A stretch of 64,000 nucleotides of DNA from Salinibacterium sp. ZJ450. GTDB lineage: Bacteria; Actinomycetota; Actinomycetes; Actinomycetales; Microbacteriaceae. Position numbers and translations under genes: made by a program. This document shows, piece after piece, positions 1-8,937 of the stretch. The DNA lies in assembly GCF_011751885.2 (NCBI RefSeq), contig NZ_CP061771.1, positions 1,860,001 to 1,924,000 of the forward strand. The letters are read 5' to 3'. Below the pieces are notes generated by a model, which saw only the letters and a program-made list of their open reading frames with translations, was not told the origin of the DNA and made no database searches. The stretch's first letter is position 1. Each line of letters starts with the position of its first letter.

Positions 1-1
1 C

Positions 2-487
2 GGCGTCGCCCTGCCGTGGGCGCTGGAAGCCCAGGCCATGCTCGCCGCAGACTGGAACGTCTCGGCGGATGTCTGGAGCGTGACGTCCTGGACCGAACTG
101 CGCCGCGACGGCCTCGCCGCCGAGCAGCACAACTTCCTGCACCCTGACGAGGAACCGCAGGTGCCGTATGTGACGCAGAAGCTGTCTGGCAGGGAGGGAC
201 CGTTCCTTGCGGTGACCGACTTCATGCACGCGGTGCCCGACCAGATCCGGCAGTTCGTGCCGGGCGACTACGCCACGCTCGGCGCGGATGACTTCGGCTT
301 CTCGGACACCCGCGCCGCCGCTCGCCGCTACTTCAAGATCGACGGCCCGTCGCTGGTGGTGCGCACCCTCGAGTCGCTCGCGAAGCAGGGCAAGGTCGAC
401 CGCGCGGTCATCGGTCAGGCGATCGAGAAGTACCAGCTGCACGACGTGAGCGCTGGCAGCACCGGCACGGCCGGCGGGGAGAGCTAG
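2..487 (+). CDS. aceE: Pyruvate dehydrogenase E1 component, C-terminal part (partial)
   Basis: The reading frame is already open at the window edge and ends at 487, so only the last 161 residues are present. The segment matches the C-terminal domain of the homodimeric E1 of the pyruvate dehydrogenase complex: a stretch on VWSVTSWTELRRDG, then VTDFMHAVPDQIRQFVPG, then the DDFGFSDTRAAARRYF block typical of AceE. E1 decarboxylates pyruvate with thiamine diphosphate and passes the acetyl group to E2-lipoate, giving acetyl-CoA. In many actinobacteria aceE sits directly before the fatty-acid operon, as here, which links acetyl-CoA supply to lipid synthesis. The thiamine-binding part lies outside the window. 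Confidence 0.93.
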   Translation, partial: GVALPWALEAQAMLAADWNVSADVWSVTSWTELRRDGLAAEQHNFLHPDEEPQVPYVTQKLSGREGPFLAVTDFMHAVPDQIRQFVPGDYATLGADDFGFSDTRAAARRYFKIDGPSLVVRTLESLAKQGKVDRAVIGQAIEKYQLHDVSAGSTGTAGGES

Positions 488-494
488 CCCGCCC

Positions 495-1688
495 GTGCCC
501 ACGCCCAAAACCAAACAGCAGACGCTCGCATGGTTGCGCGCGGTCTCGGGCGAGCTCGCGACCGCAACGATCAAGCGTCTGGAGGAGACGCTGCCCTGGT
601 ATAGCGACATGCCGCCAGGGCGGCGCTCCGCTGTCGGGATGGTCGCGCAGGCCGGCATCACCTCGTTCATCGCCTGGTACGACGACCCGAAGTCCACGCC
701 GTGGATCGCCGCGGATGTTTTCGGTGTGGCGCCGCGCGAGCTGCTGCGTTCGGTGAGCCTGCAGCAGACACTGCAGCTGATCCGGGTGACCGTGGAACTG
801 GTCGAAGACCGGGTGAAGGACGGCGACGACTCACTGCGTGAGGCGATCCTGCTGTACTCGCGCGAGATCGCCTTCGCCGCCGCCGACGTCTACGCCCGCG
901 CGGCCGAGGCTCGTGGCCTGTGGGATGCGCGCCTGGAGGCGCTCGTGGTCGACTCGATCCTCTCCGGCGAGTACGACAATGAACTTCCCAGCCGGATCGC
1001 TGCGCTGGGCTGGAACGGCCACGGCGAGGCCTGCGTGCTGGTGGGCACCGCGCCGCACATGCTCGACGTCGACCAGCTGCGCCGCACCGCCCGCCACCTC
1101 GAGGCGGACCTGTTGATCGGGGTGCAGGGCAACCGCCTGGTGCTGGTCATCGGCCGCGCCCGCGCCGCCGCCGCCGACTTGGCCGAGGATGCGCCGGCCC
1201 CCATGCCGTTCATCGACATCGCCACCCAGCTGGAACCTGGCTTTGGACCCGGCCATCTGGTGCTCGGCCCCGAGGTGGAGACCCTGGTCGATGCATCCCG
1301 CAGCGCGAAGGCCGCACTCGCCGGGTTTGCCGTCGCCAAGGCCTGGCGCAACGCGCCGCGCCCCACGCTCGCGGACGACCTGCTGCCGGAGCGCGCCCTG
1401 GCCGGGGATCCAATCGCGCGCAGCACGCTGATCAATCGCATCTACCGTCCCCTGAAGAACCACTCCACCGATCTGCTGACCACGCTGTGGTGCTATCTCG
1501 ACAACGGCCGCTCACTCGAAGCCACCGCCCGGGAGCTGTTCGTGCACCCGAACACGGTGCGGTACCGCCTGAAGCGGATCAGCGAGGTCATCGGCTGGGA
1601 CGCCACCGGCGCCCGCGAGGCGCTCATCCTGCAGTCCGCCCTGATCATCGGCTCGATCGCGGAACCGGACGGGCAGAAACGGCGCTGA
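495..1688 (+). CDS. PucR/CdaR-family transcriptional regulator, probable activator of the fab operon
   Basis: A 397-residue protein starting with GTG eight bases after the aceE stop. Residues about 338-369 form the PucR-type C-terminal helix-turn-helix (LEATARELFVHPNTVRYRL), the signature of this family. The middle part is the GGDEF-like CdaR region and the N-terminus is alpha-helical. In Streptomyces the equivalent gene before fabD (FasR) activates fabD-fabH-acpP-fabF; that role here is inferred from position. An inverted repeat at 1721-1741 in front of fabD is a possible binding site. No signal peptide or membrane segment is visible, so it should act in the cytoplasm. Confidence 0.85.
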   Translation: MPTPKTKQQTLAWLRAVSGELATATIKRLEETLPWYSDMPPGRRSAVGMVAQAGITSFIAWYDDPKSTPWIAADVFGVAPRELLRSVSLQQTLQLIRVTVELVEDRVKDGDDSLREAILLYSREIAFAAADVYARAAEARGLWDARLEALVVDSILSGEYDNELPSRIAALGWNGHGEACVLVGTAPHMLDVDQLRRTARHLEADLLIGVQGNRLVLVIGRARAAAADLAEDAPAPMPFIDIATQLEPGFGPGHLVLGPEVETLVDASRSAKAALAGFAVAKAWRNAPRPTLADDLLPERALAGDPIARSTLINRIYRPLKNHSTDLLTTLWCYLDNGRSLEATARELFVHPNTVRYRLKRISEVIGWDATGAREALILQSALIIGSIAEPDGQKRR

Positions 1689-1720
1689 CTGCGCGCCGTT
1701 CACAAGAGATCCGCTGATCT

Positions 1721-1741
1721 TTGGTGGAATACCTACACCAA
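1721..1741. promoter_or_regulatory. Inverted repeat upstream of fabD, candidate regulator operator
   Basis: TTGGTG (1721-1726) and CACCAA (1736-1741) are perfect 6-bp arms 9 bp apart, in the 84-bp gap between the PucR-type regulator and fabD. Position and symmetry suit a dimeric regulator and the neighbour is the obvious candidate; binding is inferred. Confidence 0.45.
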
Positions 1742-1772
1742 GCACCGTCAATCAGGTTGGGAGACTAGATAA

Positions 1773-2693
1773 GTGATTGTTGTCGTTGCCCCCGGACAGG
1801 GCTCACAGACCCCAGGGTTCCTCGAACCCTGGCTGGCCGAAGAGCGATTCCGCGACCAGCTCAGCCGTATCTCGGACACCATCGGAATGGATCTGGTCGC
1901 CCACGGCACCGTGTCCGATGCCGACACCATCCGTGACACGGCGGTCGCCCAGCCCCTCATCGTGGCGGCAGGCCTCCTCACCCTGAGTGCCCTCCTCGAC
2001 GGCGGCCGCCGTAAGAAGCTCGGCGGCATCGCCGGGCACTCCGTCGGCGAGATCACCGCGGCGGCAGGTGCCGGCGTGCTGTCAGAGTCCGACGCCATGC
2101 GGTTCGTGCGCGAACGCGGCACGGCGATGGCGACCGCAGCGGCCGAGGTGCACACCGGGATGAGCGCCGTCGTGGGCGGCGATGAAGCGGAGCTGCTCGA
2201 GACGCTCGACCGGCTCGGCCTGTTCCCGGCCAACTTCAATGGCGGTGGCCAGATCGTGGTCGCCGGCGAACTGCCTGCACTGGACGAGTTGAAGGCTGCC
2301 CCTCCTGCCGGATCACGGGTGATCCCGCTGCAGGTCGCCGGGGCGTTCCACACCCGTTACATGGCCTCGGCCGTGAACCACCTCCGCGACGTGGCGGCCA
2401 CCCTGACGGTGACCGACCCGACGCTTGCGCTCTGGACTAACCGGGACGGCAAGCAGGTGGCATCCGGCCCGGTGTTCGTCGATCTGCTGGTCGGCCAGGT
2501 GTCATCGCCGGTGCGCTGGGACCTCACCATGGGGTCCCTCGCGACCGCCGGAGTGACCGGCATCATCGAGCTTGCCCCCGCCGGCGCGCTGGTCGGCCTC
2601 GCCAAGCGCGGGCTGCGCGGCGTTCCCACGGTGGCCGTGAAGACTCCCGACGACCTGCCCGCCGCCCTCGAAATGATTGATACGAACGCATGA
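1773..2693 (+). CDS. fabD: Malonyl-CoA:ACP transacylase
   Basis: A 306-residue acyltransferase that moves malonyl from CoA to acyl carrier protein, the entry step for chain elongation. Visible motifs: PGQGSQ at residues 7-12, the nucleophile elbow GHSVGE with Ser90, and the catalytic His193 in GAFHTRYM. Length is normal for FabD. The GTG start is preceded by a GGGAG ribosome site. It is the first gene of the fabD-fabH-acpP-fabF operon and its stop overlaps the fabH start by four bases, so the two are probably translationally coupled. Confidence 0.96.
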   Translation: MIVVVAPGQGSQTPGFLEPWLAEERFRDQLSRISDTIGMDLVAHGTVSDADTIRDTAVAQPLIVAAGLLTLSALLDGGRRKKLGGIAGHSVGEITAAAGAGVLSESDAMRFVRERGTAMATAAAEVHTGMSAVVGGDEAELLETLDRLGLFPANFNGGGQIVVAGELPALDELKAAPPAGSRVIPLQVAGAFHTRYMASAVNHLRDVAATLTVTDPTLALWTNRDGKQVASGPVFVDLLVGQVSSPVRWDLTMGSLATAGVTGIIELAPAGALVGLAKRGLRGVPTVAVKTPDDLPAALEMIDTNA

Positions 2694-3694
2694 CGCATCC
2701 CACCCTTACTCAGTCTCGCGGCGTGGAGTTCACGCGCATCTACAGCTACGGAGCTGCCCGCGGCGACGTCAGCGTGCCGAATGAGGATCTGATCGGCCCG
2801 ATCGACTCCAGCGATGAGTGGATCCGGCAGCGCACGGGCATCATCACCCGCACCCGGGCCTCCGCCGAGGTATCTGCGGTTGACCTCGCCACCGAGGCCG
2901 GTCGTGAAGCGATCGAGGCATCCGGCATCCGTCCCGATCAGATCGACCTCGTCATCGCGGCGACGATCAGCAATGTGCGCCAGACCCCATCGATGGCGGC
3001 CGTCGTCGCCGACAACCTCGGCGCGAACCCGGCAGCCGCCTACGACTCCAACGCCGCCTGCGCCGGATTCAGCTACGCCATCACCCAGGCCGATGCCCTA
3101 ATCCGCAGCGGGGCAGCCCACTACGCCCTCGTGATCGGCGCCGAGAAGCTCTCAGACGTTGTCGACCCAACCGATCGATCGATCTCCTTCCTGCTCGGCG
3201 ACGGAGCCGGTGCCGCCGTGGTCGGCCCGAGCGACTTCCCGGGCATCGCAGCGCCGGTATGGGGCTCAGACGGCTCGCGAGCCGGTGCTGTGACCATGAA
3301 CTCCACGCTCGTCGAGTACCGCGACGGCAAGGCCGAGTGGCCCACGCTGCGCCAGGAAGGCCAGACGGTCTTCCGCTGGGCGGTCTGGGAGATGGCCAAG
3401 GTCGCCAAGCAGGCCCTTGAGGCTGCGGGCGTCACCAGCGACCAGCTCGCCGCGTTCATCCCCCACCAGGCGAACATGCGCATCATCGACGAGTTCGCCA
3501 AGCAGCTGAAGCTGCCGGAGAGCGTCGTGATCGCCCGAGACATCGAGACCACCGGAAACACGTCCGCTGCCTCGATTCCCCTCGCCACTCACCGGCTGCT
3601 CAAGGAACATCCCGAACTCAGCGGCGGGCTTGCGCTGCAAATCGGGTTCGGCGCGGGCCTCGTATTCGGGGCCCAAGTAATAGTTCTTCCGTAG
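2690..3694 (+). CDS. fabH: Beta-ketoacyl-ACP synthase III
   Basis: A 334-residue condensing enzyme that starts fatty-acid synthesis by joining a primer acyl-CoA to malonyl-ACP. The Cys-His-Asn triad is complete: Cys124 in SNAACAGFSYA, His259 in PHQAN and Asn290 in GNTSAAS. Start ATG 2690 overlaps the fabD stop in an ATGA arrangement. Actinobacterial FabH often accepts branched primers, which would give iso/anteiso fatty acids, but specificity cannot be read from the sequence. Confidence 0.96.
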   Translation: MTHPTLTQSRGVEFTRIYSYGAARGDVSVPNEDLIGPIDSSDEWIRQRTGIITRTRASAEVSAVDLATEAGREAIEASGIRPDQIDLVIAATISNVRQTPSMAAVVADNLGANPAAAYDSNAACAGFSYAITQADALIRSGAAHYALVIGAEKLSDVVDPTDRSISFLLGDGAGAAVVGPSDFPGIAAPVWGSDGSRAGAVTMNSTLVEYRDGKAEWPTLRQEGQTVFRWAVWEMAKVAKQALEAAGVTSDQLAAFIPHQANMRIIDEFAKQLKLPESVVIARDIETTGNTSAASIPLATHRLLKEHPELSGGLALQIGFGAGLVFGAQVIVLP

Positions 3695-3733
3695 ACTGAC
3701 TCTCGGTCAAAATCGATCCACAAGGAGAAAACA

Positions 3734-3982
3734 ATGGCATTGTCCACCGAAGAAGTACTTGCCGGCCTGGCAGAACTCGTCAACGACGAAACCGGCATTG
3801 CAACCGACACGGTTGAACTCGACAAGTCGTTCACCGACGACCTGGACATCGACTCGATCTCGATGATGACCATTGTCGTCAACGCCGAAGAGAAGTTCGA
3901 CGTGAAGATCCCCGACGAAGAGGTCAAGAACCTCAAGACCGTCGGCGACGCTGTGACCTTCATCGTCAACGCCCAGGCCTAG
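3734..3982 (+). CDS. acpP: Acyl carrier protein
   Basis: An acidic 82-residue protein with the phosphopantetheine attachment motif DIDSIS; Ser41 should carry the 4'-phosphopantetheine arm. Length and four-helix layout are normal. An AAGGAGAA ribosome site lies 6-8 bases before the ATG, the strongest in this operon, in keeping with the large amount of ACP cells need. A GC-rich hairpin follows immediately (3991-4012). Confidence 0.97.
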   Translation: MALSTEEVLAGLAELVNDETGIATDTVELDKSFTDDLDIDSISMMTIVVNAEEKFDVKIPDEEVKNLKTVGDAVTFIVNAQA

Positions 3983-3990
3983 TTGCACCA

Positions 3991-4024
3991 GGTGGGGGCT
4001 TCGGCCCCCACCACTGCTTGTTTT
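3991..4024 (+). terminator. Hairpin between acpP and fabF, probable attenuator
   Basis: A perfect 9-bp stem (GGTGGGGGC, 3991-3999, with its complement at 4004-4012) closed by a UUCG-type tetraloop, then TTGTTTT at 4018-4024. It looks like an intrinsic terminator inside the operon. It may lower fabF transcription relative to acpP or protect the acpP message 3' end. Confidence 0.65.
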
Positions 4025-4063
4025 CCCCCTGACCTCCCTTTGTGACCCGCAGAGAGCATCGCT

Positions 4064-5302
4064 ATGACCAAAAAGATTGTCGTCACCGGTATCGGCGCGA
4101 CCTCCCCCCTGGGCGGAACCGCCCGGGACACCTGGAACGCGCTCCTCGCGGGCGAGTCCGGGATCACCCGCCTCGAGCAGGAATGGGTGGAACGCTACGA
4201 ACTCCCCGTGAAGTTCGCCGGTCAGGCGAAGGTTCCTGCCGCAGACGTTCTGGAGCGCCAGGAGATCAAGCGACTTGACCCGTCGAGCCAGTTCGCGCTG
4301 ATCGCCGCACGTGAGGCATGGGCGGATGCCGGCGCTCCCAACGTCGACCCGCTGCGCGTGGGCGTCGACTACTCCACCGGAATTGGCGGACTGTGGACCC
4401 TCCTTGACGCGTTCGAGACGCTCAAGGAAAAGGGCCCCCGCCGCGTGCTGCCCATGACCATCCCGATGATCATGCCGAACGGCGCAGCCGCCGCGATCAG
4501 CATGAACATCCCCTCCCGCGCCTACGCCCGCACCGTGGTGTCCGCCTGCGCATCGAGCACCGAGGCGCTCGCCAACGCCTACGAGCACCTGCAGCAGGGA
4601 CTCGCGGATGTCGTCATCGCCGGCGGCACCGAGGCCGTCGTGCATCCGCTGCCGATCGCCGCGTTCGCCGCCATGCAGGCGCTGTCACGCCGCAACGACG
4701 ACCCGGCCACGGCATCCCGACCATACGACAGCGAACGCGACGGCTTCGTCCTCAGCGAAGGAGCCGGCGCACTCGTGCTGGAGACCGAGGAGCACGCGCT
4801 CGCCCGCGGCGCCCGGATTTACGCGGAACTCGCCGGAGCGGCTGTCACCGCCGACTCGTATCACATCACTGCGCCCGACCCCGAGGGATCCGCCGCGGCA
4901 CGGGCCATGCTCGACGCGCTCGAGCAGGCCGGCGCCACGCCGCAGGACGTGCACCACATCAACGCGCACGCCACCTCCACCCCGGTGGGCGACATCGCCG
5001 AGTACAACGCCATGCTGCGTGTCTTCGGTGACCATCTGCCCAACATCCCCGTGTCGGCGACGAAGGCCGCCACCGGGCACCTGCTCGGCGGCACCGGCGC
5101 GCTGGAGGCGATCTTCACGATCCTCGCCTTGCACGAGCGCACCGCTCCCCCGACGATCAACCTCACCAACCAGGATCCAGCGATCCCGCTCGATGTCGTC
5201 ACCACGCCGCGCAAGCTGCCGGAAGGACCGCTGCTCGCGATCAGCAACTCGTTCGGCTTCGGCGGACACAACGCCGTGGCGGCCTTCCGCACTTACAGCT
5301 AA
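4064..5302 (+). CDS. fabF: Beta-ketoacyl-ACP synthase II
   Basis: A 412-residue elongation condensing enzyme. The Cys-His-His-Lys set is present: Cys162 in VVSACASSTEA, His302 in NAHATST, Lys334 and His339 in SATKAATGHLLGG; the C-terminal GFGGHN loop is intact. It extends acyl-ACP with malonyl-ACP in the cytoplasm. It is the last gene of the fab operon, separated from acpP by the hairpin at 3991, and is followed by an 18-bp inverted repeat at 5309. Confidence 0.96.
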   Translation: MTKKIVVTGIGATSPLGGTARDTWNALLAGESGITRLEQEWVERYELPVKFAGQAKVPAADVLERQEIKRLDPSSQFALIAAREAWADAGAPNVDPLRVGVDYSTGIGGLWTLLDAFETLKEKGPRRVLPMTIPMIMPNGAAAAISMNIPSRAYARTVVSACASSTEALANAYEHLQQGLADVVIAGGTEAVVHPLPIAAFAAMQALSRRNDDPATASRPYDSERDGFVLSEGAGALVLETEEHALARGARIYAELAGAAVTADSYHITAPDPEGSAAARAMLDALEQAGATPQDVHHINAHATSTPVGDIAEYNAMLRVFGDHLPNIPVSATKAATGHLLGGTGALEAIFTILALHERTAPPTINLTNQDPAIPLDVVTTPRKLPEGPLLAISNSFGFGGHNAVAAFRTYS

Positions 5303-5308
5303 ATCCGT

Positions 5309-5348
5309 TGGTCGAGCTTGTCGAGACCCCTCTCGACAAGCTCGACCA
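5309..5348. terminator. Perfect 18-bp inverted repeat between convergent fabF and DUF3145 genes
   Basis: Two perfectly complementary 18-base arms (5309-5326 and 5331-5348, core GTCGAGCTTGTCGAGA) with a CCCC loop. It lies between the fabF stop and the end of the convergent DUF3145 gene, so it can serve as a two-way terminator although there is no T run. From memory, this core is a dispersed repeat in Microbacteriaceae genomes. Confidence 0.65.
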
Positions 5349-5405
5349 CCGAGCGGCAGCGTCACGACCGGGCCCGAACCCGGTCGCACGACCAGCCGCT
5401 CTGCG

Positions 5406-5909
5406 TCACCCCACCTTGTGAAGCCACACCACCTGGCTGTCCTCTCCGGCGTACCGGAAGGGCTCCAGTTCTTGATCCCACGCGTGGCCGAGGGCCAGAC
5501 GCAGTTCGCGGTGTAGTTCAAGCGCGTTGGTTCCTGCGATCTCCATGGCGTACCGCACGCGATCCTCCGGGATCACCGTGTTTCCCGCCGTGTCGGTCTG
5601 TGCGTAGTAGATGCCGAGGTCGGGAGTGTGCATCCAGCGACCGCCGTCGGTACCAAGGCCGGCGTCCTCGGTCACCTCGTAGCGCAGGTGCTCCCAGCCG
5701 CGCAGGGCCGACGCCAACCGGGCACCGGTGCCCTTGTCGCCTTCCCAGTAGAACTCGGTGCGCTGGGCGCCACGCAGCACCGGCTGGCTGGTCCAGGCAA
5801 AATTCACGGCACGACCAAGAGCGCGACCTGCAGCCCATTCGACATGGGGGCAGAGCGCGCGAGGGGCGGAGTGAACATAAATCACTCCGCGCGCAGTTGC
5901 AGCAGCCAC
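5406..5909 (-). CDS. DUF3145 family protein
   Basis: A 167-residue cytoplasmic protein that I recognise as DUF3145 from its conserved opening RGVIYVHSAPRALCPHVEWA and the later HRELRLALGHAWDQELEPFRYAGE block. The family is restricted to actinobacteria and has no known reaction. It lies convergent to fabF, a conserved arrangement in this group that suggests, without proving, a link to lipid metabolism. Confidence 0.85.
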   Translation of the reverse strand: MAAATARGVIYVHSAPRALCPHVEWAAGRALGRAVNFAWTSQPVLRGAQRTEFYWEGDKGTGARLASALRGWEHLRYEVTEDAGLGTDGGRWMHTPDLGIYYAQTDTAGNTVIPEDRVRYAMEIAGTNALELHRELRLALGHAWDQELEPFRYAGEDSQVVWLHKVG

Positions 5910-6059
5910 GTTTCACTCCGTTTCGTTAGGTGCGACTTCCCCATCGACCTGTGAAACCGAGCTGCAGTGTTGCTTTCAGCATTATTGCCGACACAAGCGG
6001 GCAATAACAAGCGTGTCATTCAATTAATCTGAGGATGACTTGCCGCTAGAGTCTGCTCT

Positions 6060-6572
6060 ATGTCAACCCGGATGGCGATTCTCGCCGTGCTCACGCTCGG
6101 CCCCGCCTATGGATATCAGCTGCACGGTGAGGTCGTGGAACGCACAGGGCGCGAGCGTCCCCTTAACGCCGGGCAGGTGTACTCCACGCTCGACCGGTTG
6201 AAACGTGATTCCCTGGTGCGCGACGCCGGCCTGAGCGATGATCGACTCCCCCTCTACGAGCTCAGCCCGACGGGCGCGGCCGCCGCATCGGAGTGGCTCA
6301 CGGATGCCTCGACCGCTGACTGGGGCGACATGGTCGAACGCGTGCTGCTGGCACGTTCCCTTCCGGGCTTTGACGCGAGCGACCTGATCGCCTCGGCGCG
6401 TCTGGCCTGGCTGCACCGGGCCTCGGCAGCCACCGGACCGCGGGTTCAGGCGACGCGGCTGCTTGCCGAAGCGGCGCTGCGCTGGCTGGACGACCTGCCG
6501 CCCACCCGCGGCTGGCCGGTGCGCACCGACCGCCCGAAGCGAGGCCGTCGCCGCATCCCGCAAGCCGCCTGA
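6060..6572 (+). CDS. PadR-family transcriptional regulator
   Basis: A 170-residue protein with the N-terminal PadR winged helix (ILAVLTLGPAYGYQLHGEV, then GQVYSTLDRLKRDSLV) and a helical C-terminal dimerisation part. PadR proteins are usually repressors released by small molecules. A -10-like TAGAGT seven bases before the ATG and no Shine-Dalgarno suggest a leaderless message. It abuts the convergent polymerase gene by one base and has no obvious target gene beside it, so its regulon is unknown. Confidence 0.85.
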   Translation: MSTRMAILAVLTLGPAYGYQLHGEVVERTGRERPLNAGQVYSTLDRLKRDSLVRDAGLSDDRLPLYELSPTGAAAASEWLTDASTADWGDMVERVLLARSLPGFDASDLIASARLAWLHRASAATGPRVQATRLLAEAALRWLDDLPPTRGWPVRTDRPKRGRRRIPQAA

Positions 6573-8279
6573 CTATTTCGCGTCGGCGTAGGAGTCCACC
6601 ACCGCGACCGTGACTCTGAAATCGACGGGGCTGCCGGGGAACAGCAGTCGTCCGGCATCGGCCGCAGCCTGCTCCAGGATGTCGGCCACCTGGGGCGCCA
6701 GAGCCTTCGGGGTGTGCACCATCACCTCGTCGTGCAGGAAGAACGCCAGATGCGGTCCATCCGTCAGCGTGCCGTCATACAGCGTCCGCAACCGCATCCG
6801 CACCGACGCCATCCAGCTGAGAGCCCATTCCGCCGCGGTGCCCTGCACCACGAAGTTGCGGGTGAACCGCCCCCAGCTGCGTGCCTGTCCGCGCGCACTC
6901 GACTGCAGCGCCGCGCTTGCGCCGTCGTCGGATGCCTCGTCTTGGGCCTGTCGCCAGGAGGCGCCGGGCGCCGGCGAGGTGCGGCCGAGCCAGGTGCTCA
7001 CCCGTTCGCCGCGCTCCCCAGCCCGGGCCGCATGCTCGACCAGTCCGATCGCCCGCGGAAAAGCGCGCGCCAGCCGCGGCAGCATACGCCCGCTCTCACC
7101 GGTGGTACCGCCGTACATGGCACCGAGCATGCCGTACTTCGCCTGCTGGCGAGTCTCCACGGCGCCGGCGGTTACCATGCCCTCGTACAGGTCGCCGCCA
7201 TGGCCGGCGATGGCCATGGCATTGTCGCCGGCCATCGCGGCCAGAATCCGGGGCTCCAACTGTGCGGCATCGGCGACCACGAGCGTCCAGCCGGGGTCGG
7301 CTCGAACCGCGTCGCGCACCTGATGCGGCAGCTGCAGCGCACCGCCGCCGTCCGATGCCCACCGGCCGGTCACGACACCGCCAGGAATGTATGTCGGGCG
7401 AAAGCGTCCGTGCGCCACCCACGTGTCGAGCCAGTTCCATCCGTTCGCGGTCATCAGCCTTGCCAGCTTCTTGTACTCCAGCAGCGGCTCGATCGCCGGG
7501 TGGTCGATCTCCGCGAGCTCGAATGAGCGGGTGCTCTGGGCGACGATTCCGGCGCCGTGTAGTGCCTTCATCAGCTCGCCGGGCGAATCAGGGTTCAGCT
7601 CCGGCACCTCGAGCGCCGCCCGCACCTCCCCGAGCTTCGCCTCCAGCTTGCTCGGCCGGTACCCGGCGAACGGTCGCGGACCGAGCATGTCGGCCAGGAT
7701 GCGCTCGTGTTCGTCGGCCCGCCACGGCACACCCGCGAACGTCATCTCGGCAGCGACCAGCGCGCCAGCCGACTCGGCGGCGAGCAGGAGCCCGAGACGT
7801 CCGTCGGTCTGCTTGAGCGCACGCTGCTGCAGCAGGAACTCCTCGACGGGGTCGCCGTCCGCCGCCGGCTCCAGCTCGAACAGTCCGGCAACGGGTGTCG
7901 CCGAGCGCGGCCCGTCCCACACCGAGGACGGTGCGGTGGCGAGATCACTGGAGGCAGTCGCCGCACTCGCCCGAAGAATCGCATGACAGAGTCGGAGATC
8001 GACGCAACGCGCGACGGATACGCCCTCGCCGAGCAGGCGCGGGTACCAGACGGCGGTGTCCGACCACACCCAACGCGGCGGCTGCGGCCGCTGCTCCATG
8101 TCTCGGATGAGGGGCGCCAACGCCACCCGCGGAACATCCTGAACATCCGTGCGGGCAAAGTCAGCGCCGTCCACGACAAGCGTGGTCAGCCGTACGCCGC
8201 CTTCATGCAGAGTGCTGAGGACGACGTGCATCCCACCAGTCTGCATGGTGCCGGCGACACCGCTGGCACCATCACCCAC
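6573..8279 (-). CDS. Family-A DNA polymerase lacking the 5' nuclease (3'-5' exonuclease-like/polymerase protein)
   Basis: Up to 568 residues; the GTG at 8279 overlaps the TGA of the upstream gene (TGAGTG), and ATG at 8246 or 8231 are alternative starts. The polymerase palm and fingers are present: motif A as VVADAAQLEPRIL, motif B as RQQAKYGMLGAMYGG, and motif C as FFLHDEVMVH. There is no 5'-3' nuclease domain and the exonuclease-like N-terminal part is degenerate. Such short polymerases occur next to a full-length PolA in Microbacteriaceae and probably work in repair; that role is inferred. Motif A has Ala-Ala where PolA has Tyr-Ser (DYSQIELR). Confidence 0.85.
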   Translation of the reverse strand: MGDGASGVAGTMQTGGMHVVLSTLHEGGVRLTTLVVDGADFARTDVQDVPRVALAPLIRDMEQRPQPPRWVWSDTAVWYPRLLGEGVSVARCVDLRLCHAILRASAATASSDLATAPSSVWDGPRSATPVAGLFELEPAADGDPVEEFLLQQRALKQTDGRLGLLLAAESAGALVAAEMTFAGVPWRADEHERILADMLGPRPFAGYRPSKLEAKLGEVRAALEVPELNPDSPGELMKALHGAGIVAQSTRSFELAEIDHPAIEPLLEYKKLARLMTANGWNWLDTWVAHGRFRPTYIPGGVVTGRWASDGGGALQLPHQVRDAVRADPGWTLVVADAAQLEPRILAAMAGDNAMAIAGHGGDLYEGMVTAGAVETRQQAKYGMLGAMYGGTTGESGRMLPRLARAFPRAIGLVEHAARAGERGERVSTWLGRTSPAPGASWRQAQDEASDDGASAALQSSARGQARSWGRFTRNFVVQGTAAEWALSWMASVRMRLRTLYDGTLTDGPHLAFFLHDEVMVHTPKALAPQVADILEQAAADAGRLLFPGSPVDFRVTVAVVDSYADAK

Positions 8280-8783
8280 TCAGCCGATGCGCGGCGGCTC
8301 GTGTCGTCCGGCGTCGGGGTCAGGCGTGTCCGGGTGGCTGGCGTCGCGAACCGGCGGCTCCACGGTCGTGTCGGGGGTGGTGTCCGGAGTGGTGTCGGCA
8401 GTCGTGTCGGGAGCGGTGCCACGCCGCACGTCGCCACGCCGATCCGTCACCACGTCGGGATCCACCTTGTCGGCCCGGTTCAACTGTTCCTGAGCCTCGG
8501 AGCGCACCTGCTGGGCATCGTTCTGGCGCTGCGCGGCCTCGCGGCGCAGGCGTTCAGCATCCACTTCCGCCTGCCGCGCGTTCGCGTCCGCCTGGGCGGC
8601 CTTCGCCTCGCGCTCCTTCGCGGCGAGCTCTGACTCCTGCGCTCGCGCCCGCAGTTCGGCGGCCTGTTTGCGGTTCTGCTCGTCGCGCACGCCCTGACGT
8701 TGCCGCATGAAGAACACGATGGCAGCGATGACAATGACGATGACGACGATTCCGACAATGATCCACACCCACTGGTTATCCAT
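8280..8783 (-). CDS. Membrane-anchored coiled-coil protein
   Basis: A 167-residue protein beginning MDNQWVWIIVGIVVI: a single N-terminal membrane segment (residues about 5-25), then an Arg/Glu/Ala-rich coiled coil of roughly 80 residues, then an Asp/Thr/Pro-rich tail with repeats of DTTPDTT. I chose ATG 8783 because GAGAGG lies nine bases upstream; the frame is open to 8867. It resembles general actinobacterial envelope-stress membrane proteins but I cannot assign a function. Its stop touches the start of the polymerase gene, so the two may share a transcript. Confidence 0.7.
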   Translation of the reverse strand: MDNQWVWIIVGIVVIVIVIAAIVFFMRQRQGVRDEQNRKQAAELRARAQESELAAKEREAKAAQADANARQAEVDAERLRREAAQRQNDAQQVRSEAQEQLNRADKVDPDVVTDRRGDVRRGTAPDTTADTTPDTTPDTTVEPPVRDASHPDTPDPDAGRHEPPRIG

Positions 8784-8895
8784 TTGGTGCACCTCTCTTC
8801 GGGAGATCTGGTGCGACCAGTTAACTCCCAGACAGCCTGCGTTCACCATATACACAGGCCGCTCCAAGGTTCGCAGGGCGCCGGCACAGCACGCC

Positions 8896-8921
8896 GCCCG
8901 GGCGCGATTCGCTGCCCGGGC
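8896..8921 (-). terminator. Hairpin downstream of the CsbD gene
   Basis: GCCCGGGC occurs at 8896-8903 and again at 8914-8921, forming an 8-bp stem with a 10-base loop, just after the CsbD stop on the minus strand. There is no T tract, so termination strength is uncertain. Confidence 0.45.
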
Positions 8922-8937
8922 CGCTGCTTGCCATCTG

